Positions 25,662-35,327 of a stretch of 64,000 nucleotides of DNA are shown piece after piece. Below the pieces are notes generated by a model. That model searched no databases. It was given only the letters and a program-made list of their open reading frames with translations, and had not been told where the DNA came from. The position numbers were made by a program, and so were the translations under genes. Positions within the stretch are counted from its first letter, which is position 1; each line of letters starts with the position of its first letter. Origin of the DNA: Treponema sp. (GTDB lineage: Bacteria > Spirochaetota > Spirochaetia > Treponematales > Treponemataceae); NCBI GenBank assembly GCA_016296205.1, contig JAEDJS010000001.1:1-64000 (forward strand), read 5' to 3'.

Positions 25662-26876
25662 TTATTTTCCGTTTTGAATTCTGGTGACTGTGGCAGTAAG
25701 TTTTCCTTTTGCTGGAACAATAGTAATTTCACTGCCTGTTTTTGTATCATCAGGACTTCTGATTACTTTTCCTGTCTGAGCATCAACAACCATTGAGTAT
25801 CCTCTGTTAAAAATTGATTGAGGATTGCAGTTGTTTAAAATCATTTCATTGTCTGATATTCTGCGCTTTAATTCATCAATACGATAATTCATATTTTGAA
25901 TCAAATCATCACAGGCTTTGTCATACCTCATCATGTAGGGCTGCTCAATTATTCTGAACTGCATTTCCATATTTTCTTTGGTGAATCTGTTCATCATCAG
26001 TTTAAGCCGCTCAATTTTTGAATTGATTGTCTGAATCATCTGGTCTTGGGCATCCTGAATTCTGTTTAATGTATCGGTAAGCAGTGGAATTGCAATTTCT
26101 GCTGCAGCACTGGGAGTTGGAGCGCGAACATCGCTGGCAAAATCGCAGAGGGAAAAATCAATTTCGTGACCAACTGCAGTAATAACAGGAATATCCGAAT
26201 TATAAACTGCTCTTACAACAGATTCTTCGCTAAAAGGCAGCAGATCTTCCAGACTTCCGCCACCCCGGCCAACTATAAGGGTATCGCACATTTTATATTT
26301 GTTGGCTGTAAAAATCTGGCGGCAAACACTTTCTGCACATTCTGCCCCTTGAACAATTGCCGGAAAAACAATGATGTTTACCTTGGGATTTCTTCGTTTT
26401 GCAATATTAATAATATCCTGAAGGGCCGCACCGGTTGAGCTTGTTACTACACCAATTGTTTTTGGAAATCGTGGAATGGGTTTTTTATGGCTGCTGTCAA
26501 AAAGTCCTTCTGAAGCCAGTTTACGTTTACGCATCTCGATTATTTCCATAATATCACCATTACCTGCTGCTTCCATGGAAGTAATGAGAATTTGATAATT
26601 ACCATTTTTAGGATATACAGTGATTTTTCCCCGAACCTGAACAAGCATTCCGTCTCTTGGAGCAAATTTCAGATACTGGGCATTCCCTCTGAACATAACT
26701 GCACTTATCTGGCTTTCTGCATCTTTTAGAACAAAATACAGATGACCGGAAACATTGGGCCTGAAATTTGAAATTTCTCCTTTAAGAACAACAGTTGTAA
26801 AGCTGTTTTCCAGCATTGTCTTAATGAGACCTGTAAGTTGAGAAACTGTAAGAATGTTGTTTTCAAAGGTGTTCAA
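25662..26876 (-). CDS. xseA: Exodeoxyribonuclease VII large subunit
   Basis: The 404-residue catalytic subunit has an N-terminal OB-fold (residues 8-100, LKGEISNF and GHLYFVLKD), the catalytic domain with GVVTSSTGAALQD, VGRGGGSLEDL and AVGHEIDFSL, a coiled-coil stretch (about 270-350), and the usual C-terminal NPQSIFNRGYSMV segment. The start is TTG at 26876 with AGGAG six bases upstream. It heads the xseA-xseB-mutL operon. Confidence 0.95.
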   Translation of the reverse strand: MNTFENNILTVSQLTGLIKTMLENSFTTVVLKGEISNFRPNVSGHLYFVLKDAESQISAVMFRGNAQYLKFAPRDGMLVQVRGKITVYPKNGNYQILITSMEAAGNGDIMEIIEMRKRKLASEGLFDSSHKKPIPRFPKTIGVVTSSTGAALQDIINIAKRRNPKVNIIVFPAIVQGAECAESVCRQIFTANKYKMCDTLIVGRGGGSLEDLLPFSEESVVRAVYNSDIPVITAVGHEIDFSLCDFASDVRAPTPSAAAEIAIPLLTDTLNRIQDAQDQMIQTINSKIERLKLMMNRFTKENMEMQFRIIEQPYMMRYDKACDDLIQNMNYRIDELKRRISDNEMILNNCNPQSIFNRGYSMVVDAQTGKVIRSPDDTKTGSEITIVPAKGKLTATVTRIQNGK

Positions 26877-26925
26877 GAGTTACTCCTGCTGTTTTGATTC
26901 AATATGAATAATATAACTGTTTAAC

Positions 26926-26956
26926 TTGCAATTTTCAACTATTTGTCACATAATAT
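26926..26956 (+). promoter_or_regulatory. Leaderless-type promoter of the spiro-SPASM gene
   Basis: TTGCAA (26926-26931), a 19-bp spacer and TAATAT (26951-26956), seven bases before the ATG at 26964. No Shine-Dalgarno sequence is present. Confidence 0.45.
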
Positions 26957-26963
26957 AGATATA

Positions 26964-28598
26964 ATGAAATCAGTAGTATTTTTGTATAGTGGAAATCCAT
27001 CTCCAAATAAATTTGAACCTCTGTTTGATGGAAAAAGTTCTTTTGAACTTTCTCTTTTGTGGGCAATAAATGTTAAAGAATGTGACCAGATTATTGTTCT
27101 TGGCCTTGATGAATTTGCAGAGAAAATCAATTCAGAAATCAACCGGGTAAAAAATAAAAATTCCTGTCAGAAACAGTTTCTTACAGTATTAAAACCTTGT
27201 TGGACTACAAGTCTGCTTGTTCAGGAAATGGCTGTAAGAACCGCTTCCTGTAGTGCAGAATGTGCAGTTTATGCATGGGCCGACTGTCCTCTCCTTGACC
27301 AGGAACTTACTTACAGTGTAACTCTTGCCCATGAAGCCTATTTAAGTGAATATACTTTTGCAGACGGTTATCCTTATGGTTTTGCCCCGGAAGTAATTAA
27401 CGCCGGAACATTGAATGTTTTGAGCTCTCTTGCTCAGGGCAGTCAGAAATCAGAAGGTGATAAATTTGTTACAGAAAATTCAGTATTTTCACTGATGAAA
27501 AATGATATAAATTCCTTTGAAGTTGAAACTGTTATTTCTCCAGTTGATTACAGACTTCTGCGGCTTTATTTTACTACCAAGAATAAAATTGAATTAACAG
27601 CAACTCAAAATCTTTACTCCCTGGCTAAAGAAAAGGGAATTAAATTCTGTGCAAATGAACTTTCCAGACTGGCAGCTCAAAGTGTTCAGGTGCAGAGAAC
27701 TGTTCCTGCTTTTTATAACATTCAGGTTACATCAAAAACAAATCAAAAGCCTCTTTATTATCCTTTCCCGGAAAAATTCATGGGGCGAAATACCTGCATA
27801 AATACAGAAATCACAGTTGAGCAGATGAATTCTCTTGCAAAGCAGATTGTTGAATTAAGTCACCATGCTGTTGTTTCTTTTAGCCTTTGGGGAGAACCTT
27901 TACTTCATGACAATATTGCAGAACTTGTAGGAGCGGTTTTAAAATATCATTCATTAAGTGTTTTAATAGAAACAAATGGTGTTGCTCTTACAGAAGAACT
28001 GGCCGCAAAAATCAAATCAGAAGCCGATAAATACGGGGCAAGAACTAACGATTATCCAGCAGTTTCATTTATTGTAGATCTGGACGCAGCAGACAGCGAA
28101 AAATACATGATTATGCATGGAATAGAAACTCTCCAAGATGCTTCCACACAGTTTGATAAAGCTGTAAATTCAGTTTCAATCCTGGAAAAATATTTTGCAG
28201 GATGTGTTTATCCTCAATTTTTAAGGGTGAATAATAATGAAGACCAGCTGGAAAAATTTTACCGCAGGTGGAGCAGCAGGGATAGTGTTACAGGTGGAAA
28301 AGTAATAATACAGAAATTTTCAAGTTTCTGCGGACTTTACAACGATGAAAAACCCGCTGATCTTTCTCCTGTTGAACGGAATACCTGCTGGCATTTAAAG
28401 CGGGATTTCTGCATTTTAAGCAACGGTGATGTTCCTGTTTGCCGGGAGTCTCTTGATAGAGAAATAATCGGTAATGTATTTGCTCATGGACTGCAGAATG
28501 TATGGAACCGTAATCAGGAAATGACTCAGGATCATCTTGATAAAAATTACTGCCAGATGTGCAGGGATTGCGATGAATATTATACCTTCAATTTTTAA
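26964..28598 (+). CDS. Spiro-SPASM protein
   Basis: The 544-residue protein matches the spirochaete-restricted spiro-SPASM type. The N-terminal 200 residues look like a nucleotidyltransferase fold (SVVFLYSGN at the start, WADCPLLDQEL near 105). The middle (about 265-420) follows a radical-SAM-like barrel, with FSLWGEPLLH and ETNG, but the CxxxCxxC iron-sulfur motif is absent. The C-terminal SPASM-like region has seven or more Cys (CWHLKRDFC, VPVC, CQMCRDC). The ATG at 26964 is preferred over an upstream TTG because of the -10 position. The next gene overlaps by 26 bases. Its role is unknown; co-location with glycan genes suggests envelope glycan work. Confidence 0.75.
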   Translation: MKSVVFLYSGNPSPNKFEPLFDGKSSFELSLLWAINVKECDQIIVLGLDEFAEKINSEINRVKNKNSCQKQFLTVLKPCWTTSLLVQEMAVRTASCSAECAVYAWADCPLLDQELTYSVTLAHEAYLSEYTFADGYPYGFAPEVINAGTLNVLSSLAQGSQKSEGDKFVTENSVFSLMKNDINSFEVETVISPVDYRLLRLYFTTKNKIELTATQNLYSLAKEKGIKFCANELSRLAAQSVQVQRTVPAFYNIQVTSKTNQKPLYYPFPEKFMGRNTCINTEITVEQMNSLAKQIVELSHHAVVSFSLWGEPLLHDNIAELVGAVLKYHSLSVLIETNGVALTEELAAKIKSEADKYGARTNDYPAVSFIVDLDAADSEKYMIMHGIETLQDASTQFDKAVNSVSILEKYFAGCVYPQFLRVNNNEDQLEKFYRRWSSRDSVTGGKVIIQKFSSFCGLYNDEKPADLSPVERNTCWHLKRDFCILSNGDVPVCRESLDREIIGNVFAHGLQNVWNRNQEMTQDHLDKNYCQMCRDCDEYYTFNF

Positions 28599-29529
28599 TG
28601 AAAAAAATTTGAATTATACAATTCTTGGAAATCCCAATGCTCCAAGAAAAGTTCTCATGGATACAAGCTGTGTAGTTTTATCAAGGTGCGACAGTCATTT
28701 AAAAAAAATCGCTTTTGAAAATATCAAAAAAATCGGCTTTAAAGAAGTTTTCTGCCTTGTGGATGAAAGCGTCTCCTTTAATGCAATAAATTTTACTCAG
28801 GAATTTCCAGAGCTTTATTTTGTGGTTGTTCATGATAAAACAAATATTGGAAGCCTCATAAATCTTGGGGTAAGTCTTTCTACTGGTTCTCATGTGCTTG
28901 TACTTCATGACGATTTATGTCTTGAAAAATTGATTTTTACTCCGGAGATGGAATCAAATCTTACCGGTCTTAACAAATATGCAGTTGTACCAGCTCTTTC
29001 TAAAGGCACTTTTAAAATGTCAACCCACTTTTCGCCTGATGTAGTTAAAAGCGTTTTTAATGTAAAAACAGTGGAAAAACCAAAAAATCACAATAAGACT
29101 TTATATCCTTTTGATTTTACATGCTTTCTGAACAGAGAAAAATTCATGCGTTTAGGGGGATATGACTGGACTATTGACTCTCCCTACTGGCAGAATCTTG
29201 ATCTTTCTGTAAGATCATGGCTTTGGGGAGAAGAAATTATTTCTTTAAAATATTTTACTTTTACTTACGGGCTGGACCTTCCAGTAGAAGACAGAACTGC
29301 AGATCTTTCATATTTAAGGTTTTATTTAAAAAATCTTCTGCCGGTGTATAATGCTGATCATGCATCATTGCCTAAGCGGAAATTTTTTGCATTTAAGTCC
29401 AGAAATGGCTGCGGCTTTGCAGAAAGTATCCGCCAGTTTAAAGATGCAAGACGCTGGGTTGAACAGAATAAATATCGTTTTAAAACAAGTGCCTTTCTTC
29501 TTGTAAGAAACTGGGATTCTGTAATTTAA
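28573..29529 (+). CDS. Glycosyltransferase family 2-like protein
   Basis: The 318-residue protein (ATG at 28573, AGGGA upstream) resembles GT-A glycosyltransferases. It has a nucleotide-binding half with NIGSLINLGVSLSTGSHVLVLHDDLCLE (a GxxxGxN-like helix followed by an acidic DD motif near residue 110), and an acceptor half with FLNREKFMRLGGYDW and WGEEI. The C-terminus is basic. It overlaps the spiro-SPASM gene by 26 bases, and the fused SpsF-like gene follows 15 bases downstream, so all are co-expressed. Sugar donor and acceptor are unknown. Confidence 0.7.
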   Translation: MNIIPSIFNEKNLNYTILGNPNAPRKVLMDTSCVVLSRCDSHLKKIAFENIKKIGFKEVFCLVDESVSFNAINFTQEFPELYFVVVHDKTNIGSLINLGVSLSTGSHVLVLHDDLCLEKLIFTPEMESNLTGLNKYAVVPALSKGTFKMSTHFSPDVVKSVFNVKTVEKPKNHNKTLYPFDFTCFLNREKFMRLGGYDWTIDSPYWQNLDLSVRSWLWGEEIISLKYFTFTYGLDLPVEDRTADLSYLRFYLKNLLPVYNADHASLPKRKFFAFKSRNGCGFAESIRQFKDARRWVEQNKYRFKTSAFLLVRNWDSVI

Positions 29530-29544
29530 TTAATGGGGAAAACT

Positions 29545-32049
29545 ATGAAGCTTTTTGAGATATTCAGAAAAAATAAAAAGAAAATATGCCTCATTATTCA
29601 GTGCCGTCTTTCGTCAACAAGATTGCCGGGAAAAGCACTGCTTCCTCTTGGAATCAATGAATCCGGCCAGATGGTTGTTCTGGAATGGGTTTTACGGGCC
29701 ATGAAATCTGTAAAGTGCAATCAGTATGTGCTGGCAACTGATGAATCAAGTTATGATGAACTTCTCCCTTATGCAAAAAAATGGGGATATGAAATTTACA
29801 AAGGCCCCCGGGAAGATGTTCTTGCACGGTTTTGCGGCGTAATTAAAGAGACAGAATGTGATTTAATTGTTCGGGCTACAGCAGATAATCCGTTTTTGTT
29901 TTATGAAGCGGCACAGGCTCAGCTAGATGAATACATTAAAAATGAATCAACATGTCATGCTGATTATTATACCTGGACCGGTTTGCCTCACGGATGCGGA
30001 GTAGAAATAATTGATGCCCGTTCACTTTTAAAAGCCGCCGCAGAAACAGACAGCCCCTATGATCATGAACATGTGGGACCTGCTCTGTACAATCATAAAG
30101 AAAAATTCAACTGCGTCTTTACACCGGCTCCAAACAGATGGAATTACCCGGAACTTCGCACTACAATCGATACAGCCTTTGACTATAATAGGGCATTGAC
30201 TCTTGTACATGAAATTTCACAGGGACGTAAAACTACCGGACCTTATACAACAGAACAAATTCTTCAGGGAATGTGGCAGCCTTCTGTAAGAAATCCGGTA
30301 CTTTATATTCCATGCACTTTCAAAGGCCACGGAACAGGTCATTTAAGAAGATGTCTTGAACTTGCGTGTAAAAATCATTCTTTTGTGTATATACCTGATG
30401 AATCAACTCTTTCTCAGATTAAGCAGCTGGTGGAAGAATATAAAAACAAAGGGTTAAATTCTTATCAGATAGTTAGTTCTCTTACGGATATTGACTCATA
30501 TTCACTTGTTGTTACAGATTTATTCAATACAAGTGATGAAATGGCTAAGCTTTTTGATAAAGTAAAAACTGTTTGTGCACTGGATGAAGGAAGACAGGAT
30601 ACAAATTATGCTGATTATACACTGGATATTATTCCATCAATCGTAAAATCAAAGAAAATTAACATGATTGAACCTGGTTTTATGCCGGCTCCACAAAAAG
30701 TCAGAAGCGAACATCAGACTGCCATTCATACAGCCCTTGTTACAATTGGTGGAGAAGATCCTGCAGGGTATGCAATGCCTTGTGCCGTTGCTCTTGCTCA
30801 GAACAATGTTTATACAACAGTGATTATATCCCAGCCGGAACAGTTTATGCTATCAATCCCAGAAGAGCTTAAAAAATATATAAAAGCTACGGGTCCTGTA
30901 GAAAACCTTAAGGAACGGCTTTATGAATACGATCTTGTTGTAACTCACTATGGGTTTACAGCTTTTGAAGCAAGAAGTGCAGGCTGTGCCGTAATTTTAA
31001 CTGCAACAACAGAATATCATTCTAAACTTGCAGAAAACTATTCTTTTGTGTGTATTGGATTTGTGGAAGCTAATAAGGCAAAATTTGCTTCACTGCTGGA
31101 AGATTCAGATAAACTTTATGCCCGTGAGGAATCTATCCAGAGTAAAGATCTTTCAGAATATATAAAAATCCTTGCAGAAGGAAAATCAATTGAATGTCCA
31201 GTCTGTCATAAGCATAACGGTGCTAAAAATCCAGTAATCAGTCGTACAACGGACAGAACATACCGAAAATGCCGCACCTGTGGAATTACTTATCTGTCTT
31301 TTGGGGCTAAAGAGCAGCTTAGTCAGTATAAAAGAGAATATTTCTTTGAAGATTACAGGGCTAAATATGGAAAAACTTATCTGGAAGATTTCCAGAACAT
31401 TAAAAGCCAGGGCGTAAGAAGAATAAGTAATATTGATTATATTTACAGAAGAGGACATTCCAGTGTTACTCCAAGTATTCTGGATATTGGATGTGCAATG
31501 GGACCATTCCTTGATGCCGCAAATGATTCAGGATGGCAGGTGTTTGGTACAGATATTTGTGAGGATGCAGTTGAATATGTACAGAATCAGCTACATTTTC
31601 CTGCATGTACTTCAAAATTCCCCCTTCTGGATCCAGAGTCACAGTTTGGTCTGCAGAAATTTGATGCTGTAACAATGTGGTATGTTATTGAGCATTTTGA
31701 AGACCTGGATTCTGTTCTCAAAAAAGTAAGTGAACTTGTTAAAAAAGGCGGCATATTTGCTTTTAGTACACCAAGTGGAAGCGGTGTAAGTGCTTTATAC
31801 AATAAGGATTTTTATTCTAATAGTCCAAAAGATCATTTTACAATCTGGGAACCTAAAAAAGCTGATGCAATTTTACGCAGATATGGTTTTAAAACAGTAA
31901 AAATAGTGTCTACTGGTCATCATCCCGAAAGATTTCCGGGAATGGAGAAGGTTTCAAATAAATCTCTTAAGTTTAAAATTGTCCGTCACAAAAGCAAGGC
32001 CAGAGGTTTAGGTGATACTTTTGAGTTATATTGCCGAAAAATAAAATAG
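29545..32049 (+). CDS. Fusion of SpsF-like cytidylyltransferase, PseG-like glycosyl domain and SAM methyltransferase
   Basis: I start at the ATG at 29545 (834 residues), which has GGGGA six bases upstream; an in-frame ATG at 29533 is the alternative. Residues about 15-240 are a CMP-sugar synthetase-like domain (IIQCRLSSTRLPGKALLPLG, VRATADNPF). Residues about 250-540 resemble the PseG-type UDP-sugar hydrolase/GT28 fold (GHGTGHLRRCLELA). A zinc-ribbon (CPVC...CRTC, about 555-585) leads into a class I methyltransferase (about 630-830, ILDIGCAMGPFLDAA). The three activities fit synthesis of an activated, methylated nonulosonate-type or related sugar. This is inference from domains. Confidence 0.75.
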   Translation: MKLFEIFRKNKKKICLIIQCRLSSTRLPGKALLPLGINESGQMVVLEWVLRAMKSVKCNQYVLATDESSYDELLPYAKKWGYEIYKGPREDVLARFCGVIKETECDLIVRATADNPFLFYEAAQAQLDEYIKNESTCHADYYTWTGLPHGCGVEIIDARSLLKAAAETDSPYDHEHVGPALYNHKEKFNCVFTPAPNRWNYPELRTTIDTAFDYNRALTLVHEISQGRKTTGPYTTEQILQGMWQPSVRNPVLYIPCTFKGHGTGHLRRCLELACKNHSFVYIPDESTLSQIKQLVEEYKNKGLNSYQIVSSLTDIDSYSLVVTDLFNTSDEMAKLFDKVKTVCALDEGRQDTNYADYTLDIIPSIVKSKKINMIEPGFMPAPQKVRSEHQTAIHTALVTIGGEDPAGYAMPCAVALAQNNVYTTVIISQPEQFMLSIPEELKKYIKATGPVENLKERLYEYDLVVTHYGFTAFEARSAGCAVILTATTEYHSKLAENYSFVCIGFVEANKAKFASLLEDSDKLYAREESIQSKDLSEYIKILAEGKSIECPVCHKHNGAKNPVISRTTDRTYRKCRTCGITYLSFGAKEQLSQYKREYFFEDYRAKYGKTYLEDFQNIKSQGVRRISNIDYIYRRGHSSVTPSILDIGCAMGPFLDAANDSGWQVFGTDICEDAVEYVQNQLHFPACTSKFPLLDPESQFGLQKFDAVTMWYVIEHFEDLDSVLKKVSELVKKGGIFAFSTPSGSGVSALYNKDFYSNSPKDHFTIWEPKKADAILRRYGFKTVKIVSTGHHPERFPGMEKVSNKSLKFKIVRHKSKARGLGDTFELYCRKIK

Positions 32050-32062
32050 TTTGAGGTAAATT

Positions 32063-33679
32063 ATGGAAACAATGTTGATTTTAGGCGCAGGTTTAATGCA
32101 GAGAAGTGCTATAGAAGCTGCAAAGGAAGAAGGTTATTTTACTCTGGTAGTTGATGCTAACCCCAATGCAGTATGTGTGCCTTATGCAGACCGCTTTGAA
32201 AAAATCGACTTAAAAAATAAAGATGAAATTCTTAAACTTGCTCAAACCTTGGGCAGTGACCTTAAAGGAGTATTTACCTGCAGTACTGATTTTTCTGAAT
32301 CTGTTTCCTATGTTGCCCAAAATCTTGGTTTAGTAAGTCACACTCTTGAAGCGGCCCGGAATGCATCAAATAAATTAAGAATGCGAAAATGTTTTCAACA
32401 GAATTCCCTTAGTTCTCCATCTTTTTCCGAAGTAACAAGACAAACTTTATCTGGTTATCTTGAAGGGGGAATCCTTAACAGCACTGTTTTTCCTAAAGTA
32501 ATTAAACCTCAGGATAATATGGGTGCAAGAGGATGCAGAATTATCCGCAGAAAAGAAGAATTTTTAAGTGCCTGTGAAGATGCTATTATTTCAAGCCGCA
32601 CAGGAAGGGCAATTCTTGAAGATTACATGGAAGGACCTGAGTTTTCAATTGATGCACTGGTTCATAAGGGAACTCTTACAATTACAGGTTTTGCAGACAG
32701 ACATATTTTTTATCCCCCATATTTTATAGAAATGGGCCATACTATGAGCTCAAATTTTCCTAAGGCAGAAATTAATCGGGTAATTGAATGTTTTGCAAAA
32801 GGAGTAAAAGCTCTGGGACTTTCAGAAGGTGCCGCAAAAGGTGATATAAAACTTGCCAGACTTAAATCCGGGGAATATGTTCCTATGATTGGTGAAATTG
32901 CTGGTCGGTTAAGCGGCGGATATATGAGCGGTTGGACATTTCCTTATGCCAGTGGACTTAATCTTACAAAAGAGGCACTGCTGATTGCTGCAGGTAAAGA
33001 GCCTCAAACTCTTGAAAAACTTAGAAAGCCTCTGGATATAAAGGGAACAGGCTTTGATCTCTATGAGGTTGAATGTAGTGCTGTAAGTGCAGAAAGAGCA
33101 TTTATTTCTATTCCTGGAGTTGTAAAAGAAATCTACGGCAGAGAAAATGCAGAAGCCTGTCCCTATGTTAAAAATCTGTATTTCAGGGTTAAAGCCGGAG
33201 ATAGAGTTGATTTTCCTAGAAATAATGTGGAAAAATGCGGAAATGTTATTACTTTGTCTAATGATTATAATCTTGCAGTTGAATCAGCGGCTTCTGCAGT
33301 TTCAAAAATTGTTTTAAGATTGGAACCATCAGTGGCCGAAACAGAAAAATTTCTTTTGGGAAAAGTGCCGGCCCATGAAAAAGGATTCCCACCGGATGCT
33401 TTCCAGTTAACAGAACAGGAACAGAAACGATTTATGGAATTTCTTGACAGTGCCCGTGAAATTCCTGAAAATAAAAGTATAACTATGTTTATTCCAAAAG
33501 TTCTTGAAGAAATTAAAGATACAAGAAAAGACTGGAATAACAGAACTATTGCAGAAACTGTAAAGCTTTTTGATGATATCAGAATGATTCATCCTAAACT
33601 TGACTGTAAAACTTTCTGGAAGTGCTTTGTCCGGGGAGGAATTCAGGGTGCTCTTTACATGTGCGATTCAAAATGGTAG
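32063..33679 (+). CDS. ATP-grasp domain ligase
   Basis: The 538-residue protein starts with a Rossmann-like preATP-grasp domain (METMLILGAGLMQRSA, VDANPNA) followed by an ATP-grasp domain (about 105-330) with KPQDNMGARGCRII, EDYMEGPEFSID and GEIAGRLSGGYM; these supply ATP and magnesium ligands. Such enzymes join a carboxylate to an amine or similar nucleophile through an acyl phosphate. A C-terminal region (about 330-538) carries the biotin-carboxylase-like C-lobe and a helical tail I do not recognise. GAGG precedes the ATG, 13 bases after the fusion gene. It may add an amino acid or acyl group to the sugar made by its neighbours. Confidence 0.75.
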   Translation: METMLILGAGLMQRSAIEAAKEEGYFTLVVDANPNAVCVPYADRFEKIDLKNKDEILKLAQTLGSDLKGVFTCSTDFSESVSYVAQNLGLVSHTLEAARNASNKLRMRKCFQQNSLSSPSFSEVTRQTLSGYLEGGILNSTVFPKVIKPQDNMGARGCRIIRRKEEFLSACEDAIISSRTGRAILEDYMEGPEFSIDALVHKGTLTITGFADRHIFYPPYFIEMGHTMSSNFPKAEINRVIECFAKGVKALGLSEGAAKGDIKLARLKSGEYVPMIGEIAGRLSGGYMSGWTFPYASGLNLTKEALLIAAGKEPQTLEKLRKPLDIKGTGFDLYEVECSAVSAERAFISIPGVVKEIYGRENAEACPYVKNLYFRVKAGDRVDFPRNNVEKCGNVITLSNDYNLAVESAASAVSKIVLRLEPSVAETEKFLLGKVPAHEKGFPPDAFQLTEQEQKRFMEFLDSAREIPENKSITMFIPKVLEEIKDTRKDWNNRTIAETVKLFDDIRMIHPKLDCKTFWKCFVRGGIQGALYMCDSKW

Positions 33680-33694
33680 ATTTTTGATAAAATT

Positions 33695-34741
33695 ATGTCA
33701 GTAAAAAAAATATTTTCTTTAATTTTTTATTTGTTTTCTCTTTTCTGTTCTTCCTTTGTTTTTGCTCAGGATAAAAAGATCAACCTTATGGAAGAATCTT
33801 CAAAACGGGGCATGACCTTATACTGGGACAGCTTTGCAGAAAACGGACTTATAGAAAAAAATGGTCATTATATTTCCTTTCACATTGGTGATAACTTTAT
33901 TTTAAGTGATTATCAGCTTATTGTTGCTGCCGATGCACCTGTTCTTGAAAATGGCAAAATTTATGTAAGCCGTCAGTTTATAGACAGTGCAGAACTTCAT
34001 TTAGCCCAGGAAGCTGCGGACAATCTTTACAGAATCGGTGCAATTTTAATTGATCCCGGCCATGGAGGAAAAGATCCAGGCTCAATCGGCGGATATACTC
34101 AAAACGGCAAAAAAATTACATTAAACGAAAAAGATGTAAATTTAAGAATTTCAAAAATGCTTTATGAAAAATTAAAGGCTGCATACCCGGACAAACAGAT
34201 TTTAATGACTCGTGATAAAGATGTGTTCCTTACTCTTGAACAGCGCACAAAAATTGCCAACGGCGTAAAACTTAAGGATAAAGAAGCAATCATTTATTGT
34301 AGTATTCATCAGAATTCCAACTTGAGTTCAAAACCCAGCGGCTATGAAGTATGGTATCTTTCACCTGGATACAGAAGGCAGGTTTTAAAAGATTCTGGTG
34401 ATGATGATGCTAGTCTTCTCCCAATTCTGAACAGTATGCTTGAAGAAGAATATACAACTGAATCAATTCTTATTGCAAAATTCATAATGGATGGAATTGG
34501 TGCCCAGGTTGGAAACTTAAGTCAGGCCAGGGGAATCAAAGCCGAAGAATGGTATGTAGTTAAAAATTCCTTTATGCCAAGTGTTCTTGTAGAAGCGGGA
34601 TTTATTTCCAATCCTCAGGAAGCAAAGCTTTTGAATGATGAAAACTACTTGCAGAAAATGTCAACAGGAATATATAATGGTCTCCAGGCTTTTGTTACTC
34701 ATTTTGAGCGCTCAAAAGGTTTTACTGGAATAAACCACTAA
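33695..34741 (+). CDS. N-acetylmuramoyl-L-alanine amidase (AmiA/B/C type)
   Basis: The 348-residue protein has a signal peptide (cleaved near FVFAQ) and a zinc amidase_3 domain (about 110-345). Zinc and catalytic residues are visible: His in LIDPGHGGKDPG, Glu in NEKDVNL, His in SIHQNSN and Glu in VEAGFISNP. It cleaves the amide between MurNAc and the stem peptide in the periplasm. An insert between the second and third ligand regions is moderate in length. The ATG follows the ATP-grasp stop by 15 bases without a clear Shine-Dalgarno sequence. The amidase-GerM-flaA order matches my memory of the Treponema pallidum arrangement. Confidence 0.92.
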   Translation: MSVKKIFSLIFYLFSLFCSSFVFAQDKKINLMEESSKRGMTLYWDSFAENGLIEKNGHYISFHIGDNFILSDYQLIVAADAPVLENGKIYVSRQFIDSAELHLAQEAADNLYRIGAILIDPGHGGKDPGSIGGYTQNGKKITLNEKDVNLRISKMLYEKLKAAYPDKQILMTRDKDVFLTLEQRTKIANGVKLKDKEAIIYCSIHQNSNLSSKPSGYEVWYLSPGYRRQVLKDSGDDDASLLPILNSMLEEEYTTESILIAKFIMDGIGAQVGNLSQARGIKAEEWYVVKNSFMPSVLVEAGFISNPQEAKLLNDENYLQKMSTGIYNGLQAFVTHFERSKGFTGINH

Positions 34742-34757
34742 AAAAGGATAGAAAAAA

Positions 34758-35234
34758 ATGATAGAAAAAATGAAAATAAATGAATTTGTTAGAAAATACT
34801 GGCCCCTGGGATTGTTACTGGTGCTGATTCTGTCGCTTATTCTCTTAAAAACAGGACTTCCACAACCAGGAAAACGATATAAAATGTATTTTTATTCTTA
34901 TGATTCAGAAAAATACTGCAGGGAAACACGAATCCTTCCAAAAAATCCAGTGCAGGGCAGGGAAAAAGCTTTTGTTGACGAACTTCTTCTGGGACCCTTT
35001 ACTAACCGTTACAAGCGGATTTTTGCCCGTGGAACAAAAACATTGTTCTGTATTGTTGAAAATGATACAATTTTTGTAAATTTATCAAAAGAAGCACTAC
35101 AGAATTCCGGGGAGAATGCCGATATATTAAAAAGTATAGAACTTTTTAGGAAAAATATCCTAAAAAATTTCAAAAATATAAATACAGTTGAGCTGTATAT
35201 TGATTCAGTTTATGTTCCGGAAACTGTAAATTAA
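34758..35234 (+). CDS. Membrane-anchored GerM-domain protein
   Basis: The 158-residue protein has one N-terminal membrane span (about residues 15-31, LGLLLVLILSLILLK) and a GerM/sporulation-germination domain (about 40-155), seen in EKAFVDELLLGPF, FVNLSKEAL and TVELYIDSVYVPE. GerM domains occur in envelope proteins and are thought to bind peptidoglycan or partner proteins. The ATG has AAGGA upstream and lies 16 bases after the amidase gene, which suggests joint work in cell-wall remodelling. Confidence 0.8.
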   Translation: MIEKMKINEFVRKYWPLGLLLVLILSLILLKTGLPQPGKRYKMYFYSYDSEKYCRETRILPKNPVQGREKAFVDELLLGPFTNRYKRIFARGTKTLFCIVENDTIFVNLSKEALQNSGENADILKSIELFRKNILKNFKNINTVELYIDSVYVPETVN

Positions 35235-35253
35235 GTTGTTTTTTAAAAAAAAC

Positions 35254-35282
35254 TTGACAAAATTCATTAGTTATCGGATAAT
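35254..35282 (+). promoter_or_regulatory. Promoter of flaA
   Basis: Consensus TTGACA (35254-35259), a 17-bp spacer and GATAAT (35277-35282), about 45 bases before the ATG. It is a sigma-70-like promoter; the sigma-28 flagellar consensus is not seen. Confidence 0.7.
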
Positions 35283-35327
35283 AAGAGAACAAGGCTACAT
35301 CTCAAAATTGTATTTAAGGAGCTTCGA

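Noticed and set aside
33688..33697. TAAAAT just before the amidase ATG as another leaderless promoter
   Set aside because: Only one base separates it from the ATG, too close for a transcription start, and the gene lies 15 bases after an operon partner.
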